Source: Tabrizicola sp. | GTDB taxonomy: Bacteria > Pseudomonadota > Alphaproteobacteria > Rhodobacterales > Rhodobacteraceae | NCBI RefSeq assembly: GCF_016792905.1 | Contig: NZ_JAEULP010000020.1 | Location: 62,001 to 126,000 of the forward strand | Length of the DNA: 64,000 bases | Reading direction: 5' to 3' | Shown here: positions 1-8,215 of the stretch, in pieces | Position numbering within the stretch: the stretch's first letter is position 1 | Layout: the number at the start of each line of letters is the position of its first letter | Made by a program: the position numbers and the translations under genes | The notes under the pieces: generated by a model | What the model was told of the DNA's origin: nothing | What the model saw: the letters and a program-made list of their open reading frames with translations, nothing else | Database searches by the model: none

Positions 1-651
1 CGCGTCTACCCGTTCCGCCAGCCGTCACAGCCCGGGACGCACGGCACGACCGACCCCGCGCCGGAGGCGCGGATCGGGCTTGATCCGGCGGAACTCGCCA
101 CGATCCTGGAGGACTACCGCCAGTCCGCCAACCTGGGCGTGGCCGACCTTGCCCGGCTGGTGGGGGCGGCGGAGCAGGCGGCAGCGGCGCGGCGGATGGA
201 GGGGTTCACCGCCGCCGACATCATGTCGCGCGATCTGGTGACGGTGGGGCCGGATGCGGCGCTGAGCCAAGTGGCGGACCTGTTCCGCAAGCGGGGCTTC
301 ACCTCGCTGCCGGTGGTCGAGGGGGATGCAAGGCTTCTGGGCGTCATCTTCCAGATCGACCTGATCCGCCGCGCGCGCGAGGATGCCTTCCGCCAGCACC
401 ACAGCTTCATCCGGGCGCTGGCACATCTGATCGACACCCATCGCAAGCGCCCCCCGAAAGCGGCCGAGATCATGGAGCGCGCGGTGCCCAAGGTGACAGC
501 CGATACCCCGGTGGGCGCGCTTCTGCCGCTGCTGGCCGATGGCGGGGCCGAGGCGGTGCCGGTTGTCGAGGGCGACCGCATCGTCGGCATCGTGACGCGA
601 ACCGATCTCGTCTCGGCCCTGTCGCAAAGGCTGGCGCTGATCGGGGCCTAG
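1..651 (+). CDS. HPP-family protein, C-terminal part with two CBS domains (5' end outside window)
   Basis: The frame is open from base 1, so the gene starts upstream. The visible 216 residues begin with a linker typical of HPP-CBS proteins (YPFRQP, then a stretch with DYRQSANLGV). Two CBS domains follow, at about bases 210-370 (ADIMSRDLVTV ... LPVVEGD ... GVIFQIDLIR) and 463-615 (AEIMERAVPKV ... VPVVEGD ... GIVTRTDLV). In this family an N-terminal four-helix HPP membrane domain precedes CBS domains that bind adenine nucleotides; the membrane part is not visible, so the HPP call rests on the linker and CBS order. The stop overlaps the stop of the convergent DUF808 gene, the two sharing CTAG. 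Confidence 0.8.
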   Translation, partial: RVYPFRQPSQPGTHGTTDPAPEARIGLDPAELATILEDYRQSANLGVADLARLVGAAEQAAAARRMEGFTAADIMSRDLVTVGPDAALSQVADLFRKRGFTSLPVVEGDARLLGVIFQIDLIRRAREDAFRQHHSFIRALAHLIDTHRKRPPKAAEIMERAVPKVTADTPVGALLPLLADGGAEAVPVVEGDRIVGIVTRTDLVSALSQRLALIGA

Positions 652-1622
652 TGCGCGGCGGCCTTCCGCCCCGTGACGGCAGCCCAGAGCGGACCGATCA
701 CGCGGGTCGCGACCGGGATCAGGATCACCCCCAGGATAACGCCGAAGATGCCGTCCAGCGTCGCCGTCACCAGCCATTCGACGAAGCCCTGCGCCGCCGG
801 TACGGCGTGCGCCGCAGCTTCGGCGATGTAATGGATCGTCTGATACGGCCAGGCCCAGAGATGCGTCACCTCCAGCCCGTGGATCACGATGTTGCCACCG
901 ACCCAGAGCATCGCAGCCGTACCGACCGTGGACAGGAACGCCATCAGCTTCGGCATGCCGTGGACCAGCCCCCGGCCAAGTGCCCTGCCCCCGCTGGTGC
1001 GCCCCTTCGCAGCCAGATGCAGGCCCACGTCGTCCATCTTCACGATCAGCGCCACCGCGCCATAGACCGCGACGGTGATGAGGGTGCCGACGACCGCAAG
1101 GCTGGTCGCCTCCAGCCAGAAGCTCGGGCTTTCGATGGCGGCAAGCGCGATGGTCATGATCTCGGCCGACAGGATGAAATCCGTCTTGATCGCGCCCGCC
1201 ACCTTTTCCTCTTCCAGATGGGAAGGATCCTTGGTGTCGTAATCCGCTTCCACCCCTTCGTCCGCATGGGGTGCAAAGGCATGGGCCAGCTTTTCAGCCC
1301 CTTCGAAACAGAGATAGGCCCCGCCCAGCATGAGAAGCGGGGTGATGGCCCAGGGGGCGAAATAGTCCAGTGCCAGAAGCCCGGGCAAGAGGATGATCAG
1401 CTTGTTCTTCAGCGAGCCGAGCGCGATGCGCCAGATGATCGGCAGCTCCCGGTCGGCGGAAAAGCCGTGGACGTATTTCGGCGTCACCGCCGCGTCGTCG
1501 ATCACCACGCCTGCGGCCTTGGTCCCCGCCTTGGCCGCCGCCGCCGCCACATCGTCGATCGAGGCTGCCGCCACCTTGGCAATCGCCGCCACGTCGTCGA
1601 GAAGTGCGAGAAGCCCGCTCAT
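648..1622 (-). CDS. DUF808 (YedI-like) inner-membrane protein
   Basis: 324 residues from the ATG that gives the family N-terminus MSGLLALLDDVAAIAKVA; an upstream in-frame extension lacks this match and is not used. After a soluble Ala/Asp-rich N-terminal part come several hydrophobic segments, including IALGSLKNKLIILLPGLLAL and a C-terminal GIFGVILGVILIPV, so it is a polytopic inner-membrane protein. DUF808 proteins have no established biochemical role. It is divergent from the first GAPDH gene; the 187-bp gap holds two operator-like palindromes that could act on either gene. Family assignment is firm, function unknown. Confidence 0.85.
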   Translation of the reverse strand: MSGLLALLDDVAAIAKVAAASIDDVAAAAAKAGTKAAGVVIDDAAVTPKYVHGFSADRELPIIWRIALGSLKNKLIILLPGLLALDYFAPWAITPLLMLGGAYLCFEGAEKLAHAFAPHADEGVEADYDTKDPSHLEEEKVAGAIKTDFILSAEIMTIALAAIESPSFWLEATSLAVVGTLITVAVYGAVALIVKMDDVGLHLAAKGRTSGGRALGRGLVHGMPKLMAFLSTVGTAAMLWVGGNIVIHGLEVTHLWAWPYQTIHYIAEAAAHAVPAAQGFVEWLVTATLDGIFGVILGVILIPVATRVIGPLWAAVTGRKAAAH

Positions 1623-1691
1623 GCCCTGCCCCATCCTGCCTGCAACCGTGGATGTAGCGGGAAACGCGGGATTCGGCAAAGCGATGCCCCG

Positions 1692-1705
1692 GGTTAGCGC
1701 AAACA
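1692..1705. promoter_or_regulatory. CceR/LacI-type operator-like palindrome, site 1
   Basis: GGTTAGCGCAAACA matches the CG-centred LacI-family palindrome TGTTAGCGCTAACA at 12 of 14 positions. I recall that consensus for CceR, the central-carbon regulator of Rhodobacter, and it is an inference here. The site lies about 105 bp before the first GAPDH start and 70 bp before the DUF808 start. Confidence 0.45.
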
Positions 1706-1710
1706 GGCGA

Positions 1711-1724
1711 AGATTGCGCTAACA
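1711..1724. promoter_or_regulatory. CceR/LacI-type operator-like palindrome, site 2
   Basis: AGATTGCGCTAACA carries a perfect right half (GCGCTAACA) of the palindrome TGTTAGCGCTAACA. Its centre is 19 bp from the centre of site 1, about two helical turns, as expected for cooperative binding. Regulator identity is inferred. Confidence 0.4.
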
Positions 1725-1809
1725 TCATGAAAAGGCGTCGTTTTCCGCCTTGCATACCATTGTGGACCGGCTAAGGCCTCTTTCCAGGCATCAGCAGGGG
1801 ACTTCCAGA

Positions 1810-2811
1810 ATGACCGTGACTGTCGGCATCAACGGCTTCGGCCGCATCGGGCGCTGCACGCTGGCGCATATCGCGGAATCGAACCGCAACGACGTGCAGG
1901 TGGTGGCGATCAATGCCACGGGTCCGGTCGAGACGAACGCTCACTTGCTGCGCTACGACTCGGTGCATGGCCGTTTCCCCGGGGTGGTGAAGGTCACGGA
2001 CGAAGGCATGGACCTCGGCCGGGGCCCGATCCGCATGATGTCGACCTACAACCCCGAAGAGCTGGACTGGCAGGGCGTGGACGTGGTGCTGGAATGCACC
2101 GGCAAGTTCAACGACCGCGACAAGGCGGCGGTGCATCTGGGGCGCGGGGCGAAACGGGTGCTGGTCTCGGCCCCGGCGAAGCGGGCGGACCTGACCGTGG
2201 TCTACGGGGTGAACCATCGCAGCCTGCTGCCGGAACACAAGGTCGTCTCGAACGCCTCCTGCACGACGAACTGCCTCGCGCCATTGGCCAAGGTGCTGAA
2301 CGACAGCATCGGGATCGAGAGCGGGATCATGACCACGATCCACAGCTACACCGGCGACCAGCCGACGCTGGACCGGCGGCACAAGGACCTGTACCGGGCG
2401 CGGTCGGCGGCAATGGCGATGATCCCGACCTCGACCGGGGCCGGCAAGGCCATCGGCGAGGTGCTGCCGGAACTGGCCGGGCGGCTGGAGGGTTCTGCGA
2501 TCCGGGTGCCGACGCCGAACGTGTCGGCGGTGGACCTGACCTTCATCGCAGAGAAGTCGGTGACGGTCGCGGAGGTTAACGAAATCGTCAGGGAAGCCTG
2601 CGCAGGCTACATGGGCATGGTCATGGCCTATGACCCCGAGCCGAAGGTGTCGATCGACTTCAACCACACGCCGCAATCCTCGATCTTCGCGCCGGACCAG
2701 ACCAAGGTCGCGGGCCGTTCCGTTCGGGTGCTGGCGTGGTATGACAACGAATGGGGTTTCTCCTGTCGGATGGCCGATGTCGCCGGCGTCATGGGGCGGC
2801 TCGCGCAGTAA
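1810..2811 (+). CDS. Type I glyceraldehyde-3-phosphate dehydrogenase, paralogue 1 (probably NADP-preferring or gluconeogenic)
   Basis: 333 residues starting at the ATG preceded by a GGGGA ribosome-binding site; N-terminus [15 protein letters not shown] is the Rossmann GxGxxG. The catalytic Cys is C151 in SNASCTTNC and the sugar-phosphate loop [11 protein letters not shown] is intact, so the enzyme should be active in interconverting glyceraldehyde-3-phosphate and 1,3-bisphosphoglycerate. At residue 36, where the next gene has IND, this copy has INA. Loss of that Asp is what distinguishes GapB-type, NADP-using enzymes from NAD enzymes; the cofactor call is inference. The copy lies 259 bp upstream of the second gap gene, with a small membrane-protein gene between. 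Two operator-like sites precede it. Confidence 0.95.
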   Translation: MTVTVGINGFGRIGRCTLAHIAESNRNDVQVVAINATGPVETNAHLLRYDSVHGRFPGVVKVTDEGMDLGRGPIRMMSTYNPEELDWQGVDVVLECTGKFNDRDKAAVHLGRGAKRVLVSAPAKRADLTVVYGVNHRSLLPEHKVVSNASCTTNCLAPLAKVLNDSIGIESGIMTTIHSYTGDQPTLDRRHKDLYRARSAAMAMIPTSTGAGKAIGEVLPELAGRLEGSAIRVPTPNVSAVDLTFIAEKSVTVAEVNEIVREACAGYMGMVMAYDPEPKVSIDFNHTPQSSIFAPDQTKVAGRSVRVLAWYDNEWGFSCRMADVAGVMGRLAQ

Positions 2812-2841
2812 TCGGGGCCGCCGGTCCCTTTGGGGGCCATC

Positions 2842-2985
2842 GTGACCAACATCATCGCGCTCTGGATCGGCCTGATCCTGACGGCCGCCATAATCGCCGA
2901 CCTTGCCCTGAATGGCGGGTCGGCGCTGATGTTCCTGGCCCGCAAGTTCCTTGACCTGATCGAATGGGTGGATTTCTGGAACTGA
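2842..2985 (+). CDS. Small hydrophobic protein between the two gap genes (47 aa)
   Basis: GTG start; reads MTNIIALWIGLILTAAIIAD, then ALNGGSALMFLARKF and LIEWVDFWN before TGA. It has one N-terminal transmembrane helix (about residues 4-22) followed by an amphipathic segment. I recall similar 45-50-residue proteins (start MTN, an LNGG motif, ending near LIEW..FW) beside gap in other Rhodobacterales, which supports a real gene; function unknown. There is no strong ribosome-binding site, and the gene starts 30 bp after the first gap stop, so it is probably co-transcribed with it. Confidence 0.7.
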   Translation: MTNIIALWIGLILTAAIIADLALNGGSALMFLARKFLDLIEWVDFWN

Positions 2986-3025
2986 CCGCGTCAAACTCCG
3001 GTTGCAATTCCCGGCGATATGTCAT

Positions 3026-3039
3026 TGTTAGCGCTATCG
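3026..3039. promoter_or_regulatory. CceR/LacI-type operator-like palindrome before gap
   Basis: TGTTAGCGCTATCG matches TGTTAGCGCTAACA at 12 of 14 positions with a perfect left half. It lies 31 bp before the second GAPDH start, where it could overlap the promoter or the 5' end of the transcript. GAPDH genes are known CceR targets in Rhodobacter sphaeroides; binding here is inferred. Confidence 0.5.
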
Positions 3040-3070
3040 GGATACGAGCCCCTGCTTTGGAGGTAGAGTC

Positions 3071-4072
<1,002 letters not shown>

Positions 4073-4090
4073 ATTGATTGTTATTACAGG

Positions 4091-4120
4091 AAAAAGGCGC
4101 CTTCTGGCGCCTTTTTTCTT
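4091..4120 (+). terminator. Rho-independent terminator after gap
   Basis: Perfect stem GGCGCC/GGCGCC with loop TTCT (4096-4111), flanked by AAAAA before and TTTTTT after. The A and T runs extend the stem and give the U tract. It ends transcription 19 bp after the gap stop. Confidence 0.9.
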
Positions 4121-4168
4121 GCCGACAGCTATGCAATCAGTGCATTGCTGCACCGCAGCATTGGATGT

Positions 4169-4182
4169 TGTTGGCGCTAGCA
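4169..4182. promoter_or_regulatory. CceR/LacI-type operator-like palindrome before the DUF1127-like gene
   Basis: TGTTGGCGCTAGCA is a near-perfect palindrome, 12 of 14 to TGTTAGCGCTAACA, and the two deviations fall at symmetric positions. It lies 70 bp before the small gene and after the gap terminator, so it would control that gene rather than gap. Confidence 0.4.
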
Positions 4183-4252
4183 GACACCCCTATCTTCCTG
4201 CCATGCGAGAAAGGAAAAGCAGACCTCTCGCGGATGAAGAAGGACGATGAAA

Positions 4253-4423
4253 ATGACCTCTGTGTATGAAATGCTGAAGACCGCTGCGGCGAACTATGTG
4301 CTGTATCGCCAGACCCGCAACGAGATTGCCAACCTGCCCGCCGACATCGCGCTGGACCTCGGGATCTACCCGGGCGACGCCGAGCGCCTTGCGCGCGAAT
4401 CCGTCTACGGCAAGGCGGCCTGA
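4253..4423 (+). CDS. DUF1127-like small protein (56 aa)
   Basis: Reads MTSVYEMLKTAAANYVLYRQ, then TRNEIANLPADIALDLGIYP and GDAERLARESVYGKAA. The segment of a helix, LP/LS, LxDLGI and a GD turn is the hallmark of DUF1127-type small proteins, which in alphaproteobacteria include RNA-binding and phosphate or stress-related proteins such as CcaF1 in Rhodobacter. Assignment to the broader family is likely; exact role unknown. GGACGATGAAA precedes the ATG. It is a single-gene unit between two terminators, with an operator-like palindrome upstream that links it to the same putative regulator as gap. Confidence 0.75.
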   Translation: MTSVYEMLKTAAANYVLYRQTRNEIANLPADIALDLGIYPGDAERLARESVYGKAA

Positions 4424-4453
4424 ACGGCAAAACCCACTGCCGGACCTGATGCG

Positions 4454-4473
4454 GGGGCCTTCGGGCCCCTTTT
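4454..4473. terminator. Terminator hairpin between the DUF1127-like gene and coaD
   Basis: GGGGCC-TTCG-GGCCCC with the stable UUCG tetraloop, followed by TTTT on the plus strand. It lies 31 bp after the small gene and 6 bp past the stop of convergent coaD, so the hairpin may serve both, though only the plus strand has the U tract. Confidence 0.85.
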
Positions 4474-4478
4474 GCATG

Positions 4479-4970
4479 TCAGCCGAACTTGCCCGCCAGC
4501 GCGCCGACCACCGGGGCCGGGACGAATTTCGACACATCGCCCCCCAGCCGGGCGATTTCCTTGACCAGCTTCGAGGCAATGGCCTGCCGCCGGGCGTCGG
4601 CCATCATGAACACCGTCTCGATCGAGGAATCGAGCGCCCGGTTCATGCCGACCATCTGGAACTCGTATTCGAAGTCCGCAACCGCCCGCAGGCCGCGGAT
4701 GATGATCCCCGCCCCCACGTCGCGCGCGCAATCGATCAGCAGGTTCTCGAACGGGTGGACGATGATTTCGCCCCCGGTCTTGGCGATGATCGCCGCGCAT
4801 TCCGCCTCGACCATGGCCACCCGCTCTTCCAGCGTGAACAAGGGACCCTTGTCGCGGTTGATCGCCACCCCGATCACCAGACGGTCGACCAGCGCCATCG
4901 CGCGCTGGATGATGTCGGTATGGCCGAGGGTGATCGGGTCGAAGGTCCCCGGATAAAGCCCGATGCGCAT
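4479..4970 (-). CDS. coaD: Phosphopantetheine adenylyltransferase
   Basis: 163 residues, the normal family length. N-terminus MRIGLYPGTFDPITLGHTDI holds the nucleotidyltransferase T/HxGH motif; later come the AINRDKGPLFTLEERV loop and the RGLRAVADFEYE segment typical of CoaD. It transfers AMP from ATP to 4'-phosphopantetheine to make dephospho-CoA, the penultimate step of CoA synthesis, in the cytoplasm. A GGAGGATACC ribosome-binding site precedes the ATG. The upstream gene on the same strand is a CBS protein 73 bp away. Confidence 0.97.
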   Translation of the reverse strand: MRIGLYPGTFDPITLGHTDIIQRAMALVDRLVIGVAINRDKGPLFTLEERVAMVEAECAAIIAKTGGEIIVHPFENLLIDCARDVGAGIIIRGLRAVADFEYEFQMVGMNRALDSSIETVFMMADARRQAIASKLVKEIARLGGDVSKFVPAPVVGALAGKFG

Positions 4971-5043
4971 GGTATCCTCCGCAGCCGCCCGCCCCGCGCA
5001 CGCAACAATATTGCCCGCGCGGGCGCAAGGGGTTTCGGGCAGG

Positions 5044-5478
5044 TCAGAAGCCCTTGATCATGCCTTCCAGCGCGTCCTTCTCCGCCGCAAGCTCCATCAG
5101 CCGGGCCTTGACCACGTCGCCGATGGAGATGAGGCCGACCATCTTGCCATCCTCGATCACCGGCATGTGCCGGAAGCGACCGTCCGTCATCCGGCCAAGG
5201 ACCGCATCGGTGCCTTCGGCCCGGGTGCAGGACACGATCTTCGCCGTCATCAAGGTTTCGACCTTGTCGCCCAGGCAAGCAGGCCCCCGTTTGCCCAGCT
5301 CGCGCACGATGTCGCGTTCCGAAACGATGCCTTTCGCCGCCTTGCCGTCCGCCGAAACGATCACCGCCCCGATGCGTTTCGAGGACAGGAGCGCGGCAAC
5401 TTCCTGCACCGTGCTGCCAGGCGGCACCGTGATCACGTTCTGGTCGCCCTTGGATGCGAGGATCTGCTGTACGAGCAT
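5044..5478 (-). CDS. Two-CBS-domain protein (144 aa)
   Basis: The whole protein is a tandem CBS pair (Bateman module): domain 1 at about residues 10-62 (VITVPPGSTVQEVAALL ... GIVSERDIVRELG) and domain 2 at about 76-132 (TAKIVSCTRAEGTDAVLGRM ... RHMPVIEDGKMVGLISIGD). Stand-alone CBS pairs bind AMP, ATP, NADH or SAM and act as sensors for partner proteins; no partner is obvious. The ATG is preceded by GGGAGGGGCCGTCCC. It may be co-transcribed with coaD downstream. Confidence 0.92.
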   Translation of the reverse strand: MLVQQILASKGDQNVITVPPGSTVQEVAALLSSKRIGAVIVSADGKAAKGIVSERDIVRELGKRGPACLGDKVETLMTAKIVSCTRAEGTDAVLGRMTDGRFRHMPVIEDGKMVGLISIGDVVKARLMELAAEKDALEGMIKGF

Positions 5479-5534
5479 GGGACGGCCCCTCCCTTCGACC
5501 GGAGGTCAAGCGTCGGGCCGGAAAGGGGATTCTG

Positions 5535-6455
5535 TCAAGGGCGGCTTTCGTCGGCCCGCAATGCACCTTCCAGCCGGGCCATCTCGGCGCGCGCCTCGCG
5601 GGTCAGCTGGTCGGCAAAGCGGTTCAGGCGATCCAGCCGGGTATCGCTTTCGTGGCGGATCAGCCAGAACGACCGGGTCAGGTGGATGCTTTCGGTCAGG
5701 ATGCGGGTGACGTCCGGCGCGGCGGGAAGCGCGAAATCATGCACCACGCCGACCCCTGCCCCGGTTCGCAGCCAGTTCAGCTGCACCGAGACCGAATTGG
5801 AGCTGAGCGTGGCGGGGCCGATCCCGATCTCGGCCAGATAGTCGAGTTCCTTGTCGAAGATCATGTCGGGGATGTAGCCGATGATCCGGTGGCCGGTCAG
5901 GTCCTCCGGCTGCCGGATCGGCGCGGCCTGCGCCAGATAGTCGCGGCTGGCGGCAAGGTGCAGGTGATAGTCGGTCAGCTTCTGCACCGTCAGTCGTCCG
6001 GCCTCGGGTCGGCTGACGGCGATGGCCATGTCCGCCTCGCGCTTCGACAGGTTGAACACGCGGGGAAGCGCGACGATCTGGACTTCAAGGCCGGGATTGG
6101 CGTCGCAGATGCGGGCCAGCACCTGCGGCAGAAGGTAGTTCGCGCAGCCATCGGGCGCGCCAAGACGGATCAGCCCGGTCAGGCCGCCGGGGCCGGAGAG
6201 GCTCTCCTCGGCCCCCAGCGCGGCCCGTTCGGCGGTTTCGGCATGCGGGATCAGACGGGCGCCCTCTTCGGTCAGCGCGTAGCCTTGCGGGGATTTGCTG
6301 AAGAGCCGCGCCTTCGTCGCCTCTTCCAGCCGGGCGATGCGGCGGCCGACGGTGGCCGGGTCGATCCTTAGCTGCTTGCCTGCGGCCGACAGGCTTTCGG
6401 TCCGCGCCACGGCAAGAAAAACGCGCAGGTCGTCCCAGTCCATCGTCGCGGCCAT
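5535..6455 (-). CDS. LysR-family transcriptional regulator, divergent from mmsA
   Basis: 306 residues from the ATG preceded by CAGGA at 8-nt spacing; the next ATG, 4 codons in (MDWDDLRVFLAV), is an alternative. Winged helix-turn-helix at about residues 5-63 (LSAAGKQLRIDPATVGRRIA), then the substrate-binding-like LysR effector domain. It is transcribed away from mmsA across a 91-bp gap, the usual LysR arrangement, so it probably controls mmsA and its own gene. The effector is unknown; a valine or propionate intermediate is a reasonable guess. A T-N11-A inverted repeat sits in the gap. Confidence 0.92.
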   Translation of the reverse strand: MAATMDWDDLRVFLAVARTESLSAAGKQLRIDPATVGRRIARLEEATKARLFSKSPQGYALTEEGARLIPHAETAERAALGAEESLSGPGGLTGLIRLGAPDGCANYLLPQVLARICDANPGLEVQIVALPRVFNLSKREADMAIAVSRPEAGRLTVQKLTDYHLHLAASRDYLAQAAPIRQPEDLTGHRIIGYIPDMIFDKELDYLAEIGIGPATLSSNSVSVQLNWLRTGAGVGVVHDFALPAAPDVTRILTESIHLTRSFWLIRHESDTRLDRLNRFADQLTREARAEMARLEGALRADESRP

Positions 6456-6457
6456 TC

Positions 6458-6471
6458 TTGCATTCCTGCAA
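6458..6471. promoter_or_regulatory. Putative LysR-type operator in the LysR/mmsA divergent region
   Basis: TTGCA-TTCC-TGCAA is a perfect 5-bp inverted repeat that fits the LysR T-N11-A rule. It overlaps the LysR translation-initiation region and lies 75 bp before mmsA. An exact TTGACA follows at 6479-6484 and could be the mmsA -35 hexamer, though no good -10 is seen. Confidence 0.4.
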
Positions 6472-6546
6472 AACCCTTTTGACATATTGCCGCTTTGTCT
6501 GGCGTTTGTGCAAGAGTAAAAGCCCCCCAGCAAACGGGAGGATTCC

Positions 6547-8046
6547 ATGCAAGAGATCGGTCACTGGATCAACGGCAAGCGCGTCGCGGGCACTTCGGGC
6601 CGCTTCGCCGATGTCATGAACCCCGCCACGGGCGAAGTGCAGGCGCGCGTCGCGCTGGCCACGCTCGGGGAACTCGACCACGCCATCCAGGAGGCCGCAA
6701 AGGCACAGGTCGGCTGGGCCGCGACCAACCCGCAGCGCCGCGCGCGGGTGATGATGGCCTTCGGCGCGCTGATCAATCAGAACATGGACAAGCTGGCGGA
6801 AATGGTCGCCCGCGAACACGGCAAGACCATCCCCGACGCCAAGGGCGACGTGCAGCGCGGGCTTGAGGTGATCGAGGTCTGCATGGGCGCGCCTGCGATG
6901 CTGAAGGGCGAGATGATGGATAGCGCCGGGCCCGGCATCGACCTTTACGCCATGCGCCAACCCCTTGGCGTCGTTGCCGGAATCACTCCGTTCAACTTCC
7001 CGGCGATGATTCCCTTGTGGAAGATCGGACCGGCGATCTCCTCGGGTAATGCGATGATCCTGAAGCCGTCGGAGCGGGTGCCCTCGACCTCGCTGTTCCT
7101 TGCGGAACTGCTGAAGGAAGCGGGCCTGCCGGATGGTGTGCTGCAGGTGGTGAACGGCGACAAGGCGGTCGTGGACGGCATCCTCGACCACCCGGTGATC
7201 CAGGGCGTGGGCTTCGTCGGCTCCACCCCGATCGCGCAATACATCTACGGTCGCGCGGCGTCGAACGGCAAGCGGGCGCAATGCTTTGGCGGCGCCAAGA
7301 ACCACATGATCATCATGCCCGACGCCGACATGGACAAGGCGGCGGATGCGCTCGTGGGTGCCGGCTACGGTGCGGCGGGCGAACGCTGCATGGCGATCTC
7401 GGTCGCGGTGCCGGTGGGCGACAAGACGGCGGATGCGCTGATCGAACGGCTGGTGCCTCGGATCGAGAAGCTGAAGGTCGCCCCCTATACCGCTGGAAAC
7501 GATGTCGATTTCGGGCCGGTGATCACTCAGGCCTCGAAAGACCGGATCCTGGGCCTGATCGGCTCGGGCGTCGAACAGGGCGCGAAGCTGGTGGTCGACG
7601 GGCGGGGCCTGAAGATCCAGGGCTACGAGAACGGCTTCTTCGTCGGCCCGACCCTCTTCGACAACGTCACGCCCGAGATGGACATCTACAAGCAGGAAAT
7701 CTTCGGTCCCGTGCTGACGACGGTGCGGACCAAGTCCTATGACGACGCGCTGAAGCTGGTGATGGACAACGAATACGGCAACGGCACCGCGATCTACACC
7801 GCCGACGGCGACACCGCGCGCGACTTCGCTTCGCGTGTCAACGTCGGCATGGTCGGGATCAACTTCCCGATCCCGGTGCCGCTGTCCTACTTCTCGTTCG
7901 GCGGCTGGAAGCGCTCGGCCTTCGGCGACCTGAACCAGTACGGGCCGGATGCCTTCCGTTTCTACACCAAGACCAAGACCGTCACGGCGCGCTGGTTCAG
8001 CGGCATCAAGGACGGGGCTGCGCTGAACTTCAAGGCACTGGACTAA
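6547..8046 (+). CDS. mmsA: CoA-acylating methylmalonate-semialdehyde dehydrogenase
   Basis: 499 residues, ATG after GGGAGG. Aldehyde dehydrogenase fold with the MmsA-specific features ITPFNFPAMIPLWKIGPAI, FVGSTPIAQYIY and catalytic Cys281 in GERCMAIS, where general ALDHs have a different context and a catalytic Glu. It converts methylmalonate semialdehyde to propionyl-CoA with NAD and CoA, in valine (and inositol or pyrimidine) catabolism. It is a monocistronic unit: a terminator follows and a divergent LysR gene precedes. Confidence 0.95.
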   Translation: MQEIGHWINGKRVAGTSGRFADVMNPATGEVQARVALATLGELDHAIQEAAKAQVGWAATNPQRRARVMMAFGALINQNMDKLAEMVAREHGKTIPDAKGDVQRGLEVIEVCMGAPAMLKGEMMDSAGPGIDLYAMRQPLGVVAGITPFNFPAMIPLWKIGPAISSGNAMILKPSERVPSTSLFLAELLKEAGLPDGVLQVVNGDKAVVDGILDHPVIQGVGFVGSTPIAQYIYGRAASNGKRAQCFGGAKNHMIIMPDADMDKAADALVGAGYGAAGERCMAISVAVPVGDKTADALIERLVPRIEKLKVAPYTAGNDVDFGPVITQASKDRILGLIGSGVEQGAKLVVDGRGLKIQGYENGFFVGPTLFDNVTPEMDIYKQEIFGPVLTTVRTKSYDDALKLVMDNEYGNGTAIYTADGDTARDFASRVNVGMVGINFPIPVPLSYFSFGGWKRSAFGDLNQYGPDAFRFYTKTKTVTARWFSGIKDGAALNFKALD

Positions 8047-8070
8047 GCTCTTCGGTTATCTAGGAAATCA

Positions 8071-8105
8071 GGGCGCGGTGCCTTCGGGCCCGCGCCCTTT
8101 CTGTT
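8071..8105 (+). terminator. Terminator after mmsA
   Basis: GGGCGCGG pairs perfectly with CCGCGCCC (8071-8078 and 8090-8097); the loop contains an inner GCC-TTCG-GGC hairpin. TTTCTGTT follows. It lies 24 bp after the mmsA stop. Confidence 0.85.
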
Positions 8106-8215
8106 GCTGTCAGTCAGGCAGGAAACAGCCGACAGCCCAAGTGAGCGGCTGTCCGGGATGGAACTCTCTGCCGCCATGCGGCATTGCAAGACGCGACCTG
8201 TCCCAGGAGCCTGCC

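Noticed and set aside
5013-5024. Palindrome GCCCGCGCGGGC between the CBS gene and coaD as a terminator or operator
   Set aside because: Short, pure GC and without a U tract; likely by chance in this composition.
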